In this document: positions 41,713 through 48,620 of the stretch, piece by piece
How the letters are laid out: each line of letters begins with the position of its first letter
How positions within the stretch are numbered: position 1 is the first letter of the stretch
From: Caldilineaceae bacterium SB0664_bin_27
GTDB taxonomy: Bacteria; Chloroflexota; Anaerolineae; Caldilineales; Caldilineaceae
Length of the DNA stretch: 48,620 nucleotides
NCBI GenBank assembly: GCA_009838625.1
Contig: VXRG01000107.1
Coordinates: 1 to 48,620, forward strand
Direction of reading: 5' to 3'
The notes under the pieces: model-generated
What the model was told of the DNA's origin: nothing
What the model saw: the letters and a program-made list of their open reading frames with translations, nothing else
Database searches by the model: none
Translations under genes and position numbers: made by a program

Positions 41713-41920
41713 TACCTCAAAGACGCTCCTCCTACCGGTTCCTACAGTCGCAAGACCGAGTGACGGCCGGCGTCGTACTGCTAGAATTATTTCGTACTCA
41801 TGCCAAGAAGCCAAACTGCGGGGGGGAATCACTCTCGGAATCTTCGCCGTGATCTCGACAGTGGCCTTCCCTTCGATCTGACCCGCCACTACCTCAACCA
41901 CCAGTGCCCACACGTTACGA

Positions 41921-42076
41921 ATGACCCCCTGCCTGTTTTGTTCCGAACCCATCCGAAAAAAAGTCATCCTGTGCAGTTACTGCGGGAGTGAATTACCTAC
42001 CCGCCATCCAATCTTGAGCCCCGCGCGATCGCTTATACCCCAAAAGGCCCAATGGAAAAACCTAAATGAATGGTGA
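41921..42076 (+). CDS. 51-residue zinc-ribbon peptide
   Basis: A small protein with two CxxC knuckles: CLFC (residues 4-7) and CSYC (18-21), forming a four-cysteine zinc site, followed by a short basic tail (KKV, RHP, QKAQWKNLNEW). The ATG at 41921 has no visible ribosome site and the frame starts after a TGA at 41879-41881. Its last 11 bases overlap the start of the deoxyribosyltransferase-like gene, a strong hint that it is a real, translationally coupled gene. Small zinc ribbons of this kind often act as nucleic-acid or protein adaptors. The function here is unknown. Confidence 0.65.
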   Translation: MTPCLFCSEPIRKKVILCSYCGSELPTRHPILSPARSLIPQKAQWKNLNEW

Positions 42077-43232
42077 GAGAATGAGTGCTTTGGACCAATT
42101 CAGAGTTTTTCTCAAGGACTACGAACACTGGAAACACGATTGGGATGATGGAAGTGTGTACCTCAATGATCCCGACTATGTGTTCGACCATCAAGATGGA
42201 GGAGACTTTGAGGAAATAGGCAGCCAATGGTGGGGGTACTTTCTAGGGGAAAAACAGAAATCCTTCCGATACAGTCTGAAATGCAAAGGCAAGGAAGTCT
42301 ATGATATTCCTGTCGTGTACTTCAAGAGAGAAGAACTTGCATTCCCCTTTCCTGCTAGACATACCCTATTGGACCCAAGAGATGAACCGAACGAAATTGA
42401 TATCGACCACTTCTGCGACATCTGGTATTTCGATACCGAGTCCTTGGAGTACAGCTTGTTATTCCACCTCAGACAAGGTGAAAAACTGCGGTCGCCGCTA
42501 GAATCACATATAAAGGGACCCATTGCCAGATTGCCTATTCTGTTCTTGGCGGGAAATGGTCAAGTAAGAGAGTTGATTCAGTTGGCCCATGAAAGGCTAT
42601 CGGAATTTCCAAAATACAGGGAAGCAAAGAACAAGAAGAACGTTCGAAAAACATCCTACCCCCTCCAAGAACAACATCGATCTGAAATATTGTTCTCAGA
42701 ATGGGTTCTGGAAATCTCAGACGAATTAAGCCATTCTGACTCTCCAACCCCCGCCGAGACCACCAAGACAAGGACTGCCTCAGTGTTCCAAGTAAACCAA
42801 TTCGTCTTGAACGAGCGTCTAGTATTTATGTTGTCTCCGTTTGGAGACCCATTCGACACGATTTTTTCAAATCACATTAAACCCACCGTTGAGAGCATTC
42901 AAGAGTTGAGTTGCGTCCGGGCTGACAACATTTACAACAACCAGCCTGTAATTGAGGACATATGGCGTCTTACTAACGAAGCAAAAATAATAATCGCCGA
43001 TTTAACTGAAAAAAATGCAAATGTGTTTTACGAGACTGGACTGGCGCATGCAATCGGCAAAGAAGTCATCCTGATAACCCGGTCAATGAATGATGTACCG
43101 TTCGATCTAAGACACTGGCGGCACATTGTCTATGAGAATACCCCTGAAGGCATCGAAGAATTCAAATCCAAACTGACAAACACGATCATAAATATTTTGA
43201 ACAGAACAAACCAATCTCGCCCCTCCTCATAA
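42066..43232 (+). CDS. Two-part protein with C-terminal nucleoside deoxyribosyltransferase-like / TIR-like domain
   Basis: A 388-residue protein. The C-terminal domain (about 250-380) has FMLSPFGDPFDTIF, CVRAD, ADLTEKNANVFYETGLAHAI and PFDLRHWRHIVYE. This pattern belongs to the nucleoside 2-deoxyribosyltransferase-like group, which shares its flavodoxin-like fold with TIR domains; E323 of the NVFYETG motif would be the catalytic glutamate. Members cleave N-glycosidic bonds of nucleotides and turn up as effector domains. The N-terminal 240 residues are unrecognised, mostly polar and aromatic-rich, and could be the sensor. The ATG at 42066 overlaps the zinc-ribbon stop; ATG 42081 is an alternative. 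A suicide-type effector role in the island is inference. Confidence 0.68.
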   Translation: MNGERMSALDQFRVFLKDYEHWKHDWDDGSVYLNDPDYVFDHQDGGDFEEIGSQWWGYFLGEKQKSFRYSLKCKGKEVYDIPVVYFKREELAFPFPARHTLLDPRDEPNEIDIDHFCDIWYFDTESLEYSLLFHLRQGEKLRSPLESHIKGPIARLPILFLAGNGQVRELIQLAHERLSEFPKYREAKNKKNVRKTSYPLQEQHRSEILFSEWVLEISDELSHSDSPTPAETTKTRTASVFQVNQFVLNERLVFMLSPFGDPFDTIFSNHIKPTVESIQELSCVRADNIYNNQPVIEDIWRLTNEAKIIIADLTEKNANVFYETGLAHAIGKEVILITRSMNDVPFDLRHWRHIVYENTPEGIEEFKSKLTNTIINILNRTNQSRPSS

Positions 43233-43468
43233 GACCCTTCGATGGCTCAAGAAGCGCCAAGACATTCCGTATAACCACTCCGCAGTCAGACCGCACTTCA
43301 CCCATCAACAAGTGGCTCCTGTCACCCTTGCCAGGCCAATTACCTCCCTGTTTTCACCCCCATTCCACTCAGCGGTACAATTTCATTAGTTTGACGAACA
43401 GGCTCGAACTGGTCACCATAAAGAGAGGAATCAGCAATCAACTTAGCTCGAAACCCCGTGCTTATTCA

Positions 43469-43495
43469 CCTTGCCTACTTTTGCATATAATTCCC
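43469..43495 (-). repeat. Right terminal inverted repeat of the island
   Basis: Read on the reverse strand it begins GGGAATTATATGCAAAAGTA and ends GGCAAGG, matching the left repeat at 25 of 27 positions. It lies six bases from the stop codon of the convergent oxidoreductase gene. The 236 bases from the last island gene to this repeat contain no supported gene. Confidence 0.75.
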
Positions 43496-43501
43496 TTCTT
43501 T

Positions 43502-44500
43502 TTATTCCTTGATTTCGCCGGTCGCCCGTAGGAGCGTCTCTTGCACGAGCAGCTCGTGTGCGGGGGGCCGGGCGGGCGGTTGCTGGCCCTGGATCGTCTT
43601 GAGAAAGTCAATCAGTTCCAGGTCGTAGAGCTTCTGGCGCGTCTGCGTTTCGATGGGGACCTTCTGGTCGCCTTCGGCGTAGCCGCCCTGGGCCTCGGTG
43701 AGGCAGAGCCGGATCTCCGTTGCCGGCTCGAGCGGCTCCATGATCGCGCTGCCGCGGCTGCCGTAGACCTCAAAGCGCCGCGCCGCCGGCCGCGTCTCCA
43801 TCGCCGAAGTGTCGACCAGCGCCATGGCCTGTTCGAATTCGAAGACGCCGAGCGTGTTGTCGGGGCATTCAGCGACTAAGCCGGTCTCGTTGCGCAGGAA
43901 CGCGGTCACCTTGCGCGGGCGGCCGAGTAGCCAGACGACCTGGTCGAGCATGTGGCAGCCGAGCTCGTAGAACACACCGCCGCGATGACGGCTGACCTCG
44001 CGGCGCGCGTTCTCGTCCATGGCCGTACCGATACGCGTGCGCAGGGCGAAGATATCCCCGAGAAAACCTGACTTTACCCACTCGTCGATCTGCTGGAAGC
44101 CCGCATGATAGCGGAACATGTAGCCCATCTGGACGGTCAGCCCGCGCTCCTCGGCCAGGGCGATAGTGCGCTGCCACTGGGGCCAGTTGTCGCCGGCCGG
44201 CTTGTCGTACCAGACGTGCTTGCCGGCCTGAACGCAGCGCTCGGTCTGGTCGAGGCCGTGGTGCGTGGGGCCTTCGGATGAGACCGCGAGGATGCTGTCG
44301 TCGTCCAGCATCTCGCTCTCGCTGCCGAACCAGTTCACGTCCTGGTAGGGCCCGTCGGCCGCGGCCATAGCCCGGCGCCGCTCCTCGTCGGGCTCGAGGA
44401 CGCCGGCCAGCTCGACATCTGGATTGTCGATGATGGCGCGCAGCTTGCCGGCGGCGTGGGCGTGCTTGGTCCCGTATTGGGCGAAACGTATATTGGACAT
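43502..44500 (-). CDS. Gfo/Idh/MocA family oxidoreductase (second)
   Basis: A 332-residue NAD(P)-dependent oxidoreductase-like protein. The Rossmann part starts SNIRFAQYGTKHAHAAGKL, which lacks the usual GxGxxG and has YGTKHAH instead, a variation seen in some members. The WYDKPAGDNWPQW segment stands where the family has EKP, and the C-terminal domain has FYELGCHMLDQVVWLLGRP, the conserved GxHxxD type helix. The ATG at 44498-44500 has CAGGAG upstream. It forms a unit with the next upstream oxidoreductase gene, 74 bases away on the same strand. Its 3' end touches the island's right repeat. Substrate unknown; sugar or polyol derivatives are usual. Confidence 0.85.
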   Translation of the reverse strand: MSNIRFAQYGTKHAHAAGKLRAIIDNPDVELAGVLEPDEERRRAMAAADGPYQDVNWFGSESEMLDDDSILAVSSEGPTHHGLDQTERCVQAGKHVWYDKPAGDNWPQWQRTIALAEERGLTVQMGYMFRYHAGFQQIDEWVKSGFLGDIFALRTRIGTAMDENARREVSRHRGGVFYELGCHMLDQVVWLLGRPRKVTAFLRNETGLVAECPDNTLGVFEFEQAMALVDTSAMETRPAARRFEVYGSRGSAIMEPLEPATEIRLCLTEAQGGYAEGDQKVPIETQTRQKLYDLELIDFLKTIQGQQPPARPPAHELLVQETLLRATGEIKE

Positions 44501-44574
44501 CGTTGACTCCTGGGTTTCTTTTATGCGCTACCGCTTCGCCATTTCAGCGCTGGCGGATGCGGGATTTACCGGCT

Positions 44575-45600
44575 CTACGTGTTCAGCTCTGCCGGCAGCT
44601 CAACCTTCTGCGGCTGTCCGCTGTGGACCGACTCGATGAGATTTTCGAGGACCAGTGTTGCCACAATGCCGGGATAGGCCGGCACGTAGGGATCGGTATC
44701 GTTGCGGATGGCATCGACCAGCAGGGGCATGCGGTCAATGAAAGGCGGAGAGTACGACTCTGTCGTCAGCTCTCCGCTGACCGGGTCGGGCGTGGTGATT
44801 GTGGCGCGGCGGAAATGCTTGTCGAGGACCGCGCTCTGCTGGCCGTCGTTAAAGGTGAAGAACCACTTGGTCAGCTTCTCGCTGAAGCCGGCGTCGCTCA
44901 TCAGGTAGGTGGCGACCGAACCGTTGGCGAAGCGGATGTTGGCCGCGACCGTATCGATAATCTCAGGCGACGCGAGCTGGCCGGGATGCGTGACCTGGCC
45001 GCCCGTGGCCGAGATCTCTACCGGCGGCGAGTCGTGCATCCAGCACAGCAGGTCGGCCAGATGGACGCCGACGTCGAAGAGGGGGCCGCCGCCGATGCCG
45101 GGCAGCCACTGCCAGCGCGTGAGGTCTTCACGCCCCAGCATGACCTGGGCATGGCTCACCTTGGCCGGTTGCAGACGGCTCTTGATGGCGCGCGTCGCCC
45201 CTGAAAAACGGATGGAAAAGTTGATCATCAGCTTCTTGCCTGCCGCCTGCATCGCGTGGTAGATGCGCATACAGTCGGCGGTCGTCATGGCCATCGGCTT
45301 TTCGAGATAGACGTGCTTGCCGGCCTCAAACGCGGCCAGGGCCAGCTCGGCGTGCGTGCCGTGCGTCGTGGCGATGGTCACGATCTCGATACTGTCATCG
45401 GCGAAGATGCGCTCCGCGTCTGTCGTATAGTAGCGGCCTTCGAACTGTTCGTAGTAGCTGCTGGCGGCCTCTTCGTTGATGTCGCAGAAGGCGTGCACGT
45501 CGATATCCGGCGTATCCACGGCCCACCGGGAATGACTTCTGCCGATGCCGCCGCAGCCGATCAGGGCCCAGCCGAAAGGCTGTTCATGTGAGCTTGTCAT
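44575..45600 (-). CDS. Gfo/Idh/MocA family oxidoreductase (third)
   Basis: A 341-residue oxidoreductase with a textbook N-terminal nucleotide-binding loop, ALIGCGGIGRSHSRW, and the VYLEKPMAMTTADCMRIYHA motif containing the conserved EKP lysine. GGGPLFDVGVHLADLLCWM is the C-terminal active-site helix with the D-x-G-x-H pattern. The ATG at 45598-45600 has AAGGAG upstream. It precedes the second-listed oxidoreductase on the same strand and both are likely cotranscribed. A role in oxidising or epimerising sugar-type compounds imported by the neighbouring ABC systems is plausible but not shown. Confidence 0.88.
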   Translation of the reverse strand: MTSSHEQPFGWALIGCGGIGRSHSRWAVDTPDIDVHAFCDINEEAASSYYEQFEGRYYTTDAERIFADDSIEIVTIATTHGTHAELALAAFEAGKHVYLEKPMAMTTADCMRIYHAMQAAGKKLMINFSIRFSGATRAIKSRLQPAKVSHAQVMLGREDLTRWQWLPGIGGGPLFDVGVHLADLLCWMHDSPPVEISATGGQVTHPGQLASPEIIDTVAANIRFANGSVATYLMSDAGFSEKLTKWFFTFNDGQQSAVLDKHFRRATITTPDPVSGELTTESYSPPFIDRMPLLVDAIRNDTDPYVPAYPGIVATLVLENLIESVHSGQPQKVELPAELNT

Positions 45601-45775
45601 GCTGCTTTTCTCCTTCTGCGTTTTCGCTGGCTGCTTGGACTGTCTGGAGGGAGATGTGTGTCTTAGGTAGGATTCATTGTGAGGTATCTGCGGCGTAAAG
45701 ACAAGTCGAATGGAGGGGCGAGTTGTAGAGGTGCAATCGTTCAGGAGGGATCCGTGAAACCTTCCGTCCGCCGCT

Positions 45776-46219
45776 CTAACCTGACTTGGAGGCCCTGGCC
45801 TCTTCGACGAATCTATCGAGAGGCGTCAAGGCAGCGACCTCGGCAACCAGGTCGAGGGGGATGTCCTCAAGCTTGCGGAAGCGCACGCATGACTTGCCCA
45901 TGTTGAGCTTTTTGCCGGTGGCGAGGTAGCGCTGCCTGAACCATTCCGAGACCGATTCGTCGGCGTAGACGCTGGTGAGGTAGAGGGACATGTACTGCTT
46001 CTGCGAGGCGAGGGCAATGTACATGAGCGGCTGGCCGTTGTAGGTCTCCGGAAATTCACTGAAAGGGACGACGTAGGAGATCATGCCGAACTGCATCACC
46101 TCCTCGTAGCCGTCGGGCAGGTTCTCAAGAATGACGTCGCGCACGGCGGAGATGGCCTCGCGTCTTCTGGGTTCGAGTTCGGTCAGGTACTCTTCTGGCG
46201 TCTTGGCGTCGCTTCGCAT
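45776..46219 (-). CDS. DUF1801 family protein (YdhG-like)
   Basis: A 147-residue cytoplasmic protein of the DUF1801/YdhG type: TPEEYLTELEPRRREAISAV at the start, LPDGYEEVMQFGMISYVVPF in the middle, QKQYMSLYLTSVYADESVSE, then LNMGKSCVRFRKLEDIPLDL at the end. These are hallmark segments of the family, some of whose members were described as iron-chaperone-like, though function is uncertain. The ATG at 46217-46219 has GGGG upstream. It lies upstream of the oxidoreductase pair on the same strand, with a 175-base gap, so cotranscription is uncertain. Confidence 0.88.
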   Translation of the reverse strand: MRSDAKTPEEYLTELEPRRREAISAVRDVILENLPDGYEEVMQFGMISYVVPFSEFPETYNGQPLMYIALASQKQYMSLYLTSVYADESVSEWFRQRYLATGKKLNMGKSCVRFRKLEDIPLDLVAEVAALTPLDRFVEEARASKSG

Positions 46220-46505
46220 CTTCGGATTCCCCCCGAGAAACTCTTCAATCCCAACTCTTTAGGCCGCATCTACGCCGTTGCCGCTCGCGGCCCCAAAATG
46301 TAACGGCGCCGTCGTCTCTGACCACTGCCGTTCCCCCATTGTATCAGTGGGCCGGTGCGCGGCAAGTTAGATGGCGTGCGGATCGTTCTGCTCACTCTGC
46401 GGGTCCGGCTTCTGATGTTTGTTGCGACGGCGGCCAGGGGTTACAGTTGATCATCCACGCAGTACACAAAGGATCACGATATAGACCGAGGCTGGAGGGA
46501 TAACC

Positions 46506-47438
46506 ATGACAGAGCAGACCGGATTGCAGAATTTCTCGCTGGAAGGCGATCAGGTGGCGCTGCCCAAGGGGGCGTGGGCGCAGGCGCACCGGCTGAACGT
46601 GCGCTGGCGGGGCCGGGACCTCACCTCATTGAGCCAGGGCGCGTTTCGCGCCTACCTGTTCCCGGTCTATACGCCGGCCGGCTTCGCCGTGACGAGCGAA
46701 TCGCCGCTCGACCATCCGCACCACAACTCGCTCTGGATCGGCGCCGACCACTTCAACTGCTATCTGCCCTATTCCAGCGGCGCGCTGGAGGAGGCCAACT
46801 ATAACTTCTACGTGAACGACATCTTCCAGGGGCGTGCGCCGGGGCGCATCCTGGGCGTCGACGTGGAGGCGACGGAGATGGCGGACGACCATCTGCGGCT
46901 CGTGCAGACGCTGCACTGGCAGGGCCCCATCGAGTGGGGCGCGCCGCAGCGGCGCACGCTGGCGGTCGAGACGAGGACGATAGACATCCGGCCCGGCGAG
47001 ATAGCCAACCTGTTCGACGTCCGCTCGCAGCTGCGCCCGGCCGAATGGGACCTGCATGTCGGCCCTACGCGGCACGCCTACTACGGACTGCGCATGACCG
47101 AGCCCCTGCGCGTAACGAGCGGAGCGACCATGGTCGATTCCCAAGGCCGCACCGGGGCCGCCGCCATCAGCGGCCAGGTGTCGGACTGGGTGGACTGTTC
47201 AGGCAGGATCGCGGCGGGCAAGCGGGCCGGCGCGGCGCTGTTCCCCTACGCCAGCGCCCAGGGCTTCCCCTGGTTCGTCGCAGACTGGGGCACGCTGACG
47301 GTCAACCCGATGGGGCGCAAGGGATATCCGTTGAAGCAAGGGGATGTGCTGGACTTTGCCGTCCGGTTTGTTGTGCACGACGGGGATGCTGACGAGGCGG
47401 ACGTTGCGGGGATGTGGAAGGCCTTTGCGGCGGGATAG
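46506..47438 (+). CDS. PmoA/DUF6807-like protein
   Basis: A 310-residue, beta-rich protein. The segment FPVYTPAGFAVTSESPLDHP then HHNSLWIG is the DHxHH signature of the PmoA-like/DUF6807 family, which sits beside Gfo/Idh oxidoreductases in many sugar-utilisation clusters. Further family features are LFDVRSQLRPAEWDLHVGPT, YYGLRMTEP and the C-terminal DVLDFAVRFVVHDG. The histidines suggest metal or sugar binding. The ATG at 46506 follows GGAGGG at good spacing. It has no signal peptide, so it probably acts in the cytoplasm. It diverges from DUF1801 and is convergent with the metal transporter. The reaction is unknown. Confidence 0.78.
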   Translation: MTEQTGLQNFSLEGDQVALPKGAWAQAHRLNVRWRGRDLTSLSQGAFRAYLFPVYTPAGFAVTSESPLDHPHHNSLWIGADHFNCYLPYSSGALEEANYNFYVNDIFQGRAPGRILGVDVEATEMADDHLRLVQTLHWQGPIEWGAPQRRTLAVETRTIDIRPGEIANLFDVRSQLRPAEWDLHVGPTRHAYYGLRMTEPLRVTSGATMVDSQGRTGAAAISGQVSDWVDCSGRIAAGKRAGAALFPYASAQGFPWFVADWGTLTVNPMGRKGYPLKQGDVLDFAVRFVVHDGDADEADVAGMWKAFAAG

Positions 47439-47439
47439 C

Positions 47440-47456
47440 TCCTGCCTGAAGCAGGA
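47440..47456. terminator. Small hairpin between convergent genes
   Basis: TCCTGC and GCAGGA enclose CTGAA right after the PmoA-like stop. The stem is only six pairs and no T-run follows, so it is a weak candidate. The remaining bases to 47592 hold nothing recognisable. Confidence 0.3.
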
Positions 47457-47592
47457 CTCCTGGGGATTTCAGGATTGCGGACGGTGCAGACGGCCCGAAG
47501 ATACCGTCTCGCAAGATCGTCAGGCGGCGGTGGGTCGCGTCTTTACCGGCGTATGGGAATCGGACGGCGGGCCGCTTACGCGAAGAGGCTTC

Positions 47593-48411
47593 TCAGACGG
47601 GGGCTCTTCGCCTGAATACAACTGCCAGAGCGAAGATTCCGCTTGCCACCAGGGTCATGGCAGGACCGGCGGGTAGATTGAAGTGGTAGGAAACGTAAAG
47701 CCCGGTCACGGCGGCCGCGGTCCCTAGCAACGCGGCCACCACCATCATCGAGACAAAGCGTCTCACCAACAGATAGGCCGTGGCGGCAGGTGTTACCAGC
47801 ATCGCCATGACAAGAATCACACCCGCCGCCTGAATTCCGATCACGATTACAAGGGCAAGCATGACCAGGAACACGTAATCAACGATGTTGGTGCGCCTGC
47901 CGAGAACCTGGGCCCCCACGGGATCGAAGCTGGCAAACAACAGCCAGTGGTGCAGAGCGAACAGCCCCAGGATGACCGCCGCGGTTATCCCAAGCGACAC
48001 ATAGATGCTGGTCGGAGATATGCCCAGAAGCTGCCCCAGGAGCAGGTCCTCCATATCGACCCGAATCGTCGTTGCAGTCGACAGCATCGCAAGTCCCAGC
48101 GCAAACATGGCCGCAAAGAGGATGCCTATTGAGGTATCCGTGCTGAGGCCGGCGCGCCGGCTCACAATCCTGACCAGCACGGCAACGGCAACGCCTGTTG
48201 GGACCGCGGCTATGGCCGGGTTGATGCCCACGATGAATCCAAGCACCATCCCCGGCAGCACGGCGTGGGCGAGAGCGTCCCCCATGAAGGCCAGGTTCCT
48301 GGTGACAACGTACGCGCCAACCAGCGGACACATCACGCCTACAAGCACCGAGCCGATCAGGGCCCTCAGCATGAAGCCGTACTCAAGCGGCGCGACAAAG
48401 AACTCGATCAC
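47593..48411 (-). CDS. Metal-ion ABC transporter permease (ABC-3 family; Zn/Mn/Fe)
   Basis: A 272-residue inner-membrane permease of the ZnuB/MntB/SitD type that imports zinc, manganese or iron. It has about eight or nine hydrophobic helices. FMGDALAHAVLPGMVLGFIVG contains the conserved early D-A-x-x-H-A motif, and LSTDTSIGILFAAMFALGLAM plus GIQAAGVILVMAMLVTPAATA are signature segments of ABC-3 permeases. The ATG at 48409-48411 lies nine bases after the ATPase stop, so the two are one operon. The binding-protein gene is probably farther right, outside the window. The metal cannot be told from the permease alone. Confidence 0.9.
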   Translation of the reverse strand: MIEFFVAPLEYGFMLRALIGSVLVGVMCPLVGAYVVTRNLAFMGDALAHAVLPGMVLGFIVGINPAIAAVPTGVAVAVLVRIVSRRAGLSTDTSIGILFAAMFALGLAMLSTATTIRVDMEDLLLGQLLGISPTSIYVSLGITAAVILGLFALHHWLLFASFDPVGAQVLGRRTNIVDYVFLVMLALVIVIGIQAAGVILVMAMLVTPAATAYLLVRRFVSMMVVAALLGTAAAVTGLYVSYHFNLPAGPAMTLVASGIFALAVVFRRRAPV

Positions 48412-48420
48412 GTCCTCTTG

Positions 48421-48620
48421 CTACCGCTCCCCGTCCATCGCGAGATTCACACCGTGGGCGCCGTACAGCTGCTCCATGACCTCGGAGGTAAACACTTCGT
48501 CGGGAGGGCCGCAGGCGCACACGCGGCGATTGAGACACAGGACCTGGTCGAAGCGTCCGGCCAGATTGGTCAGGTCGTGGGTCGCCAGCAGGACAATGCG
48601 TCCTTCATTGCGCACCGTTT
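48421..48620 (-). CDS. Metal-ion ABC transporter ATP-binding protein, C-terminus (partial)
   Basis: About 66 C-terminal residues of an ABC ATPase; the gene enters from the right edge. The switch histidine lies in VLLATHDL (H-loop), followed by DQVLCLNRRVCACGPPDEVF, the usual family C-terminal pattern (L-N-x-G/R-x...G-x-P-x-E-V-F/L). The Walker A, signature and Walker B motifs are outside the window. The stop TAG is at 48421-48423. It is directly upstream of the ABC-3 permease, so it powers that importer, and could not by itself serve the two carbohydrate ABC systems, which use a different ATPase family. Confidence 0.88.
   Translation of the reverse strand, partial: TVRNEGRIVLLATHDLTNLAGRFDQVLCLNRRVCACGPPDEVFTSEVMEQLYGAHGVNLAMDGER

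Larger units (their letters stand above)
39733..43495. mobile_element. A+T-rich island with 27-bp terminal inverted repeats, no transposase
   Basis: A 3.76-kb segment bounded by inverted repeats (39733-39759 and 43469-43495). Its genes are visibly poorer in G+C than the flanking PhyH and Gfo/Idh genes and belong to other functional classes. It lies exactly between the terminator of phyH copy 3 and the stop of a convergent oxidoreductase gene, splitting what looks like one catabolic region. No transposase or integrase is encoded, so mobility would need help in trans. T/C-rich flanks (TTCTCTTTT left, TTCTTTTTA right) are similar but not an exact target duplication. An alternative is that the repeats are a genome-wide intergenic motif. 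Confidence 0.6.

Noticed and set aside
41800..41991. 63-residue frame in the island, and a possible G7-tract (41820-41826) frameshift joining it to a hydrophobic frame
   Set aside because: The hydrophobic frame lacks a start and the shift is speculative. No ribosome site or conserved pattern supports either.

Overview
The window reads as chromosomal DNA of a high-G+C bacterium, most likely a Chloroflexota member of the Anaerolineae/Caldilineales type. This placement is inferred from gene content (SH3b-repeat surface proteins, Tat-type sugar-binding lipoproteins, a sulfatase, PhyH dioxygenases and Gfo/Idh oxidoreductases clustered together) and from SOS boxes of the Gram-positive GAAC-N4-GTTC form. 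No rRNA, CRISPR array or recognisable transposase or integrase gene was found.

Left part (1-20.1 kb), housekeeping and accessory genes: the 5' end of recA with a LexA-type promoter, a small unknown gene, lysA, an EamA permease, a glycosyltransferase group (GT2, a large GT-C-like membrane protein and a 43-residue membrane peptide), mazG with a leftover methylase segment, tRNA-Arg(TCG), two paralogous envelope proteins (one with four SH3b repeats, one a lipoprotein), uvrA with its own SOS box, a coupled dynamin/GNAT/Nudix operon, a Fic protein and a GNAT enzyme.

Middle part (20.1-39.7 kb), import and catabolism: two carbohydrate-type ABC operons (binding protein plus two permeases each, no ATPase), each with a strong promoter and a strong hairpin between the binding-protein and permease genes. 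Around them lie a cytoplasmic sulfatase, a TIM-barrel epimerase, an M20 peptidase, a Gfo/Idh oxidoreductase and three PhyH dioxygenases, two of them a tandem duplication. Between the two operons is an accessory patch (29.1-33.3 kb). It holds two overlapping membrane-protein genes under a recA-like SOS promoter, an antitoxin-like gene without its usual toxin, a second Fic gene behind a perfect palindrome, and a 5'-truncated frame overlapping a DUF1828-like gene.

Island (39.73-43.50 kb): a visibly A+T-richer insert bounded by 27-bp inverted repeats (25 of 27 identical). It carries an AlbA_2/Schlafen-like gene, a tiny gene interrupted by an in-frame amber codon, a four-cysteine zinc-ribbon peptide, and a protein with a C-terminal nucleoside-deoxyribosyltransferase-like/TIR-like domain overlapping the zinc-ribbon gene. 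This is the best candidate in the window for an undescribed, possibly defensive, system.

Right part (43.5-48.6 kb): two more Gfo/Idh oxidoreductases, a DUF1801 protein, a PmoA/DUF6807-like protein and a metal-ion ABC transporter (permease plus the C-terminus of its ATPase). The main themes are an SOS regulon sampled at three places (recA, uvrA, the membrane pair), a sulfated-substrate or carbohydrate catabolic region, and inserted toxin/defence-like genes.
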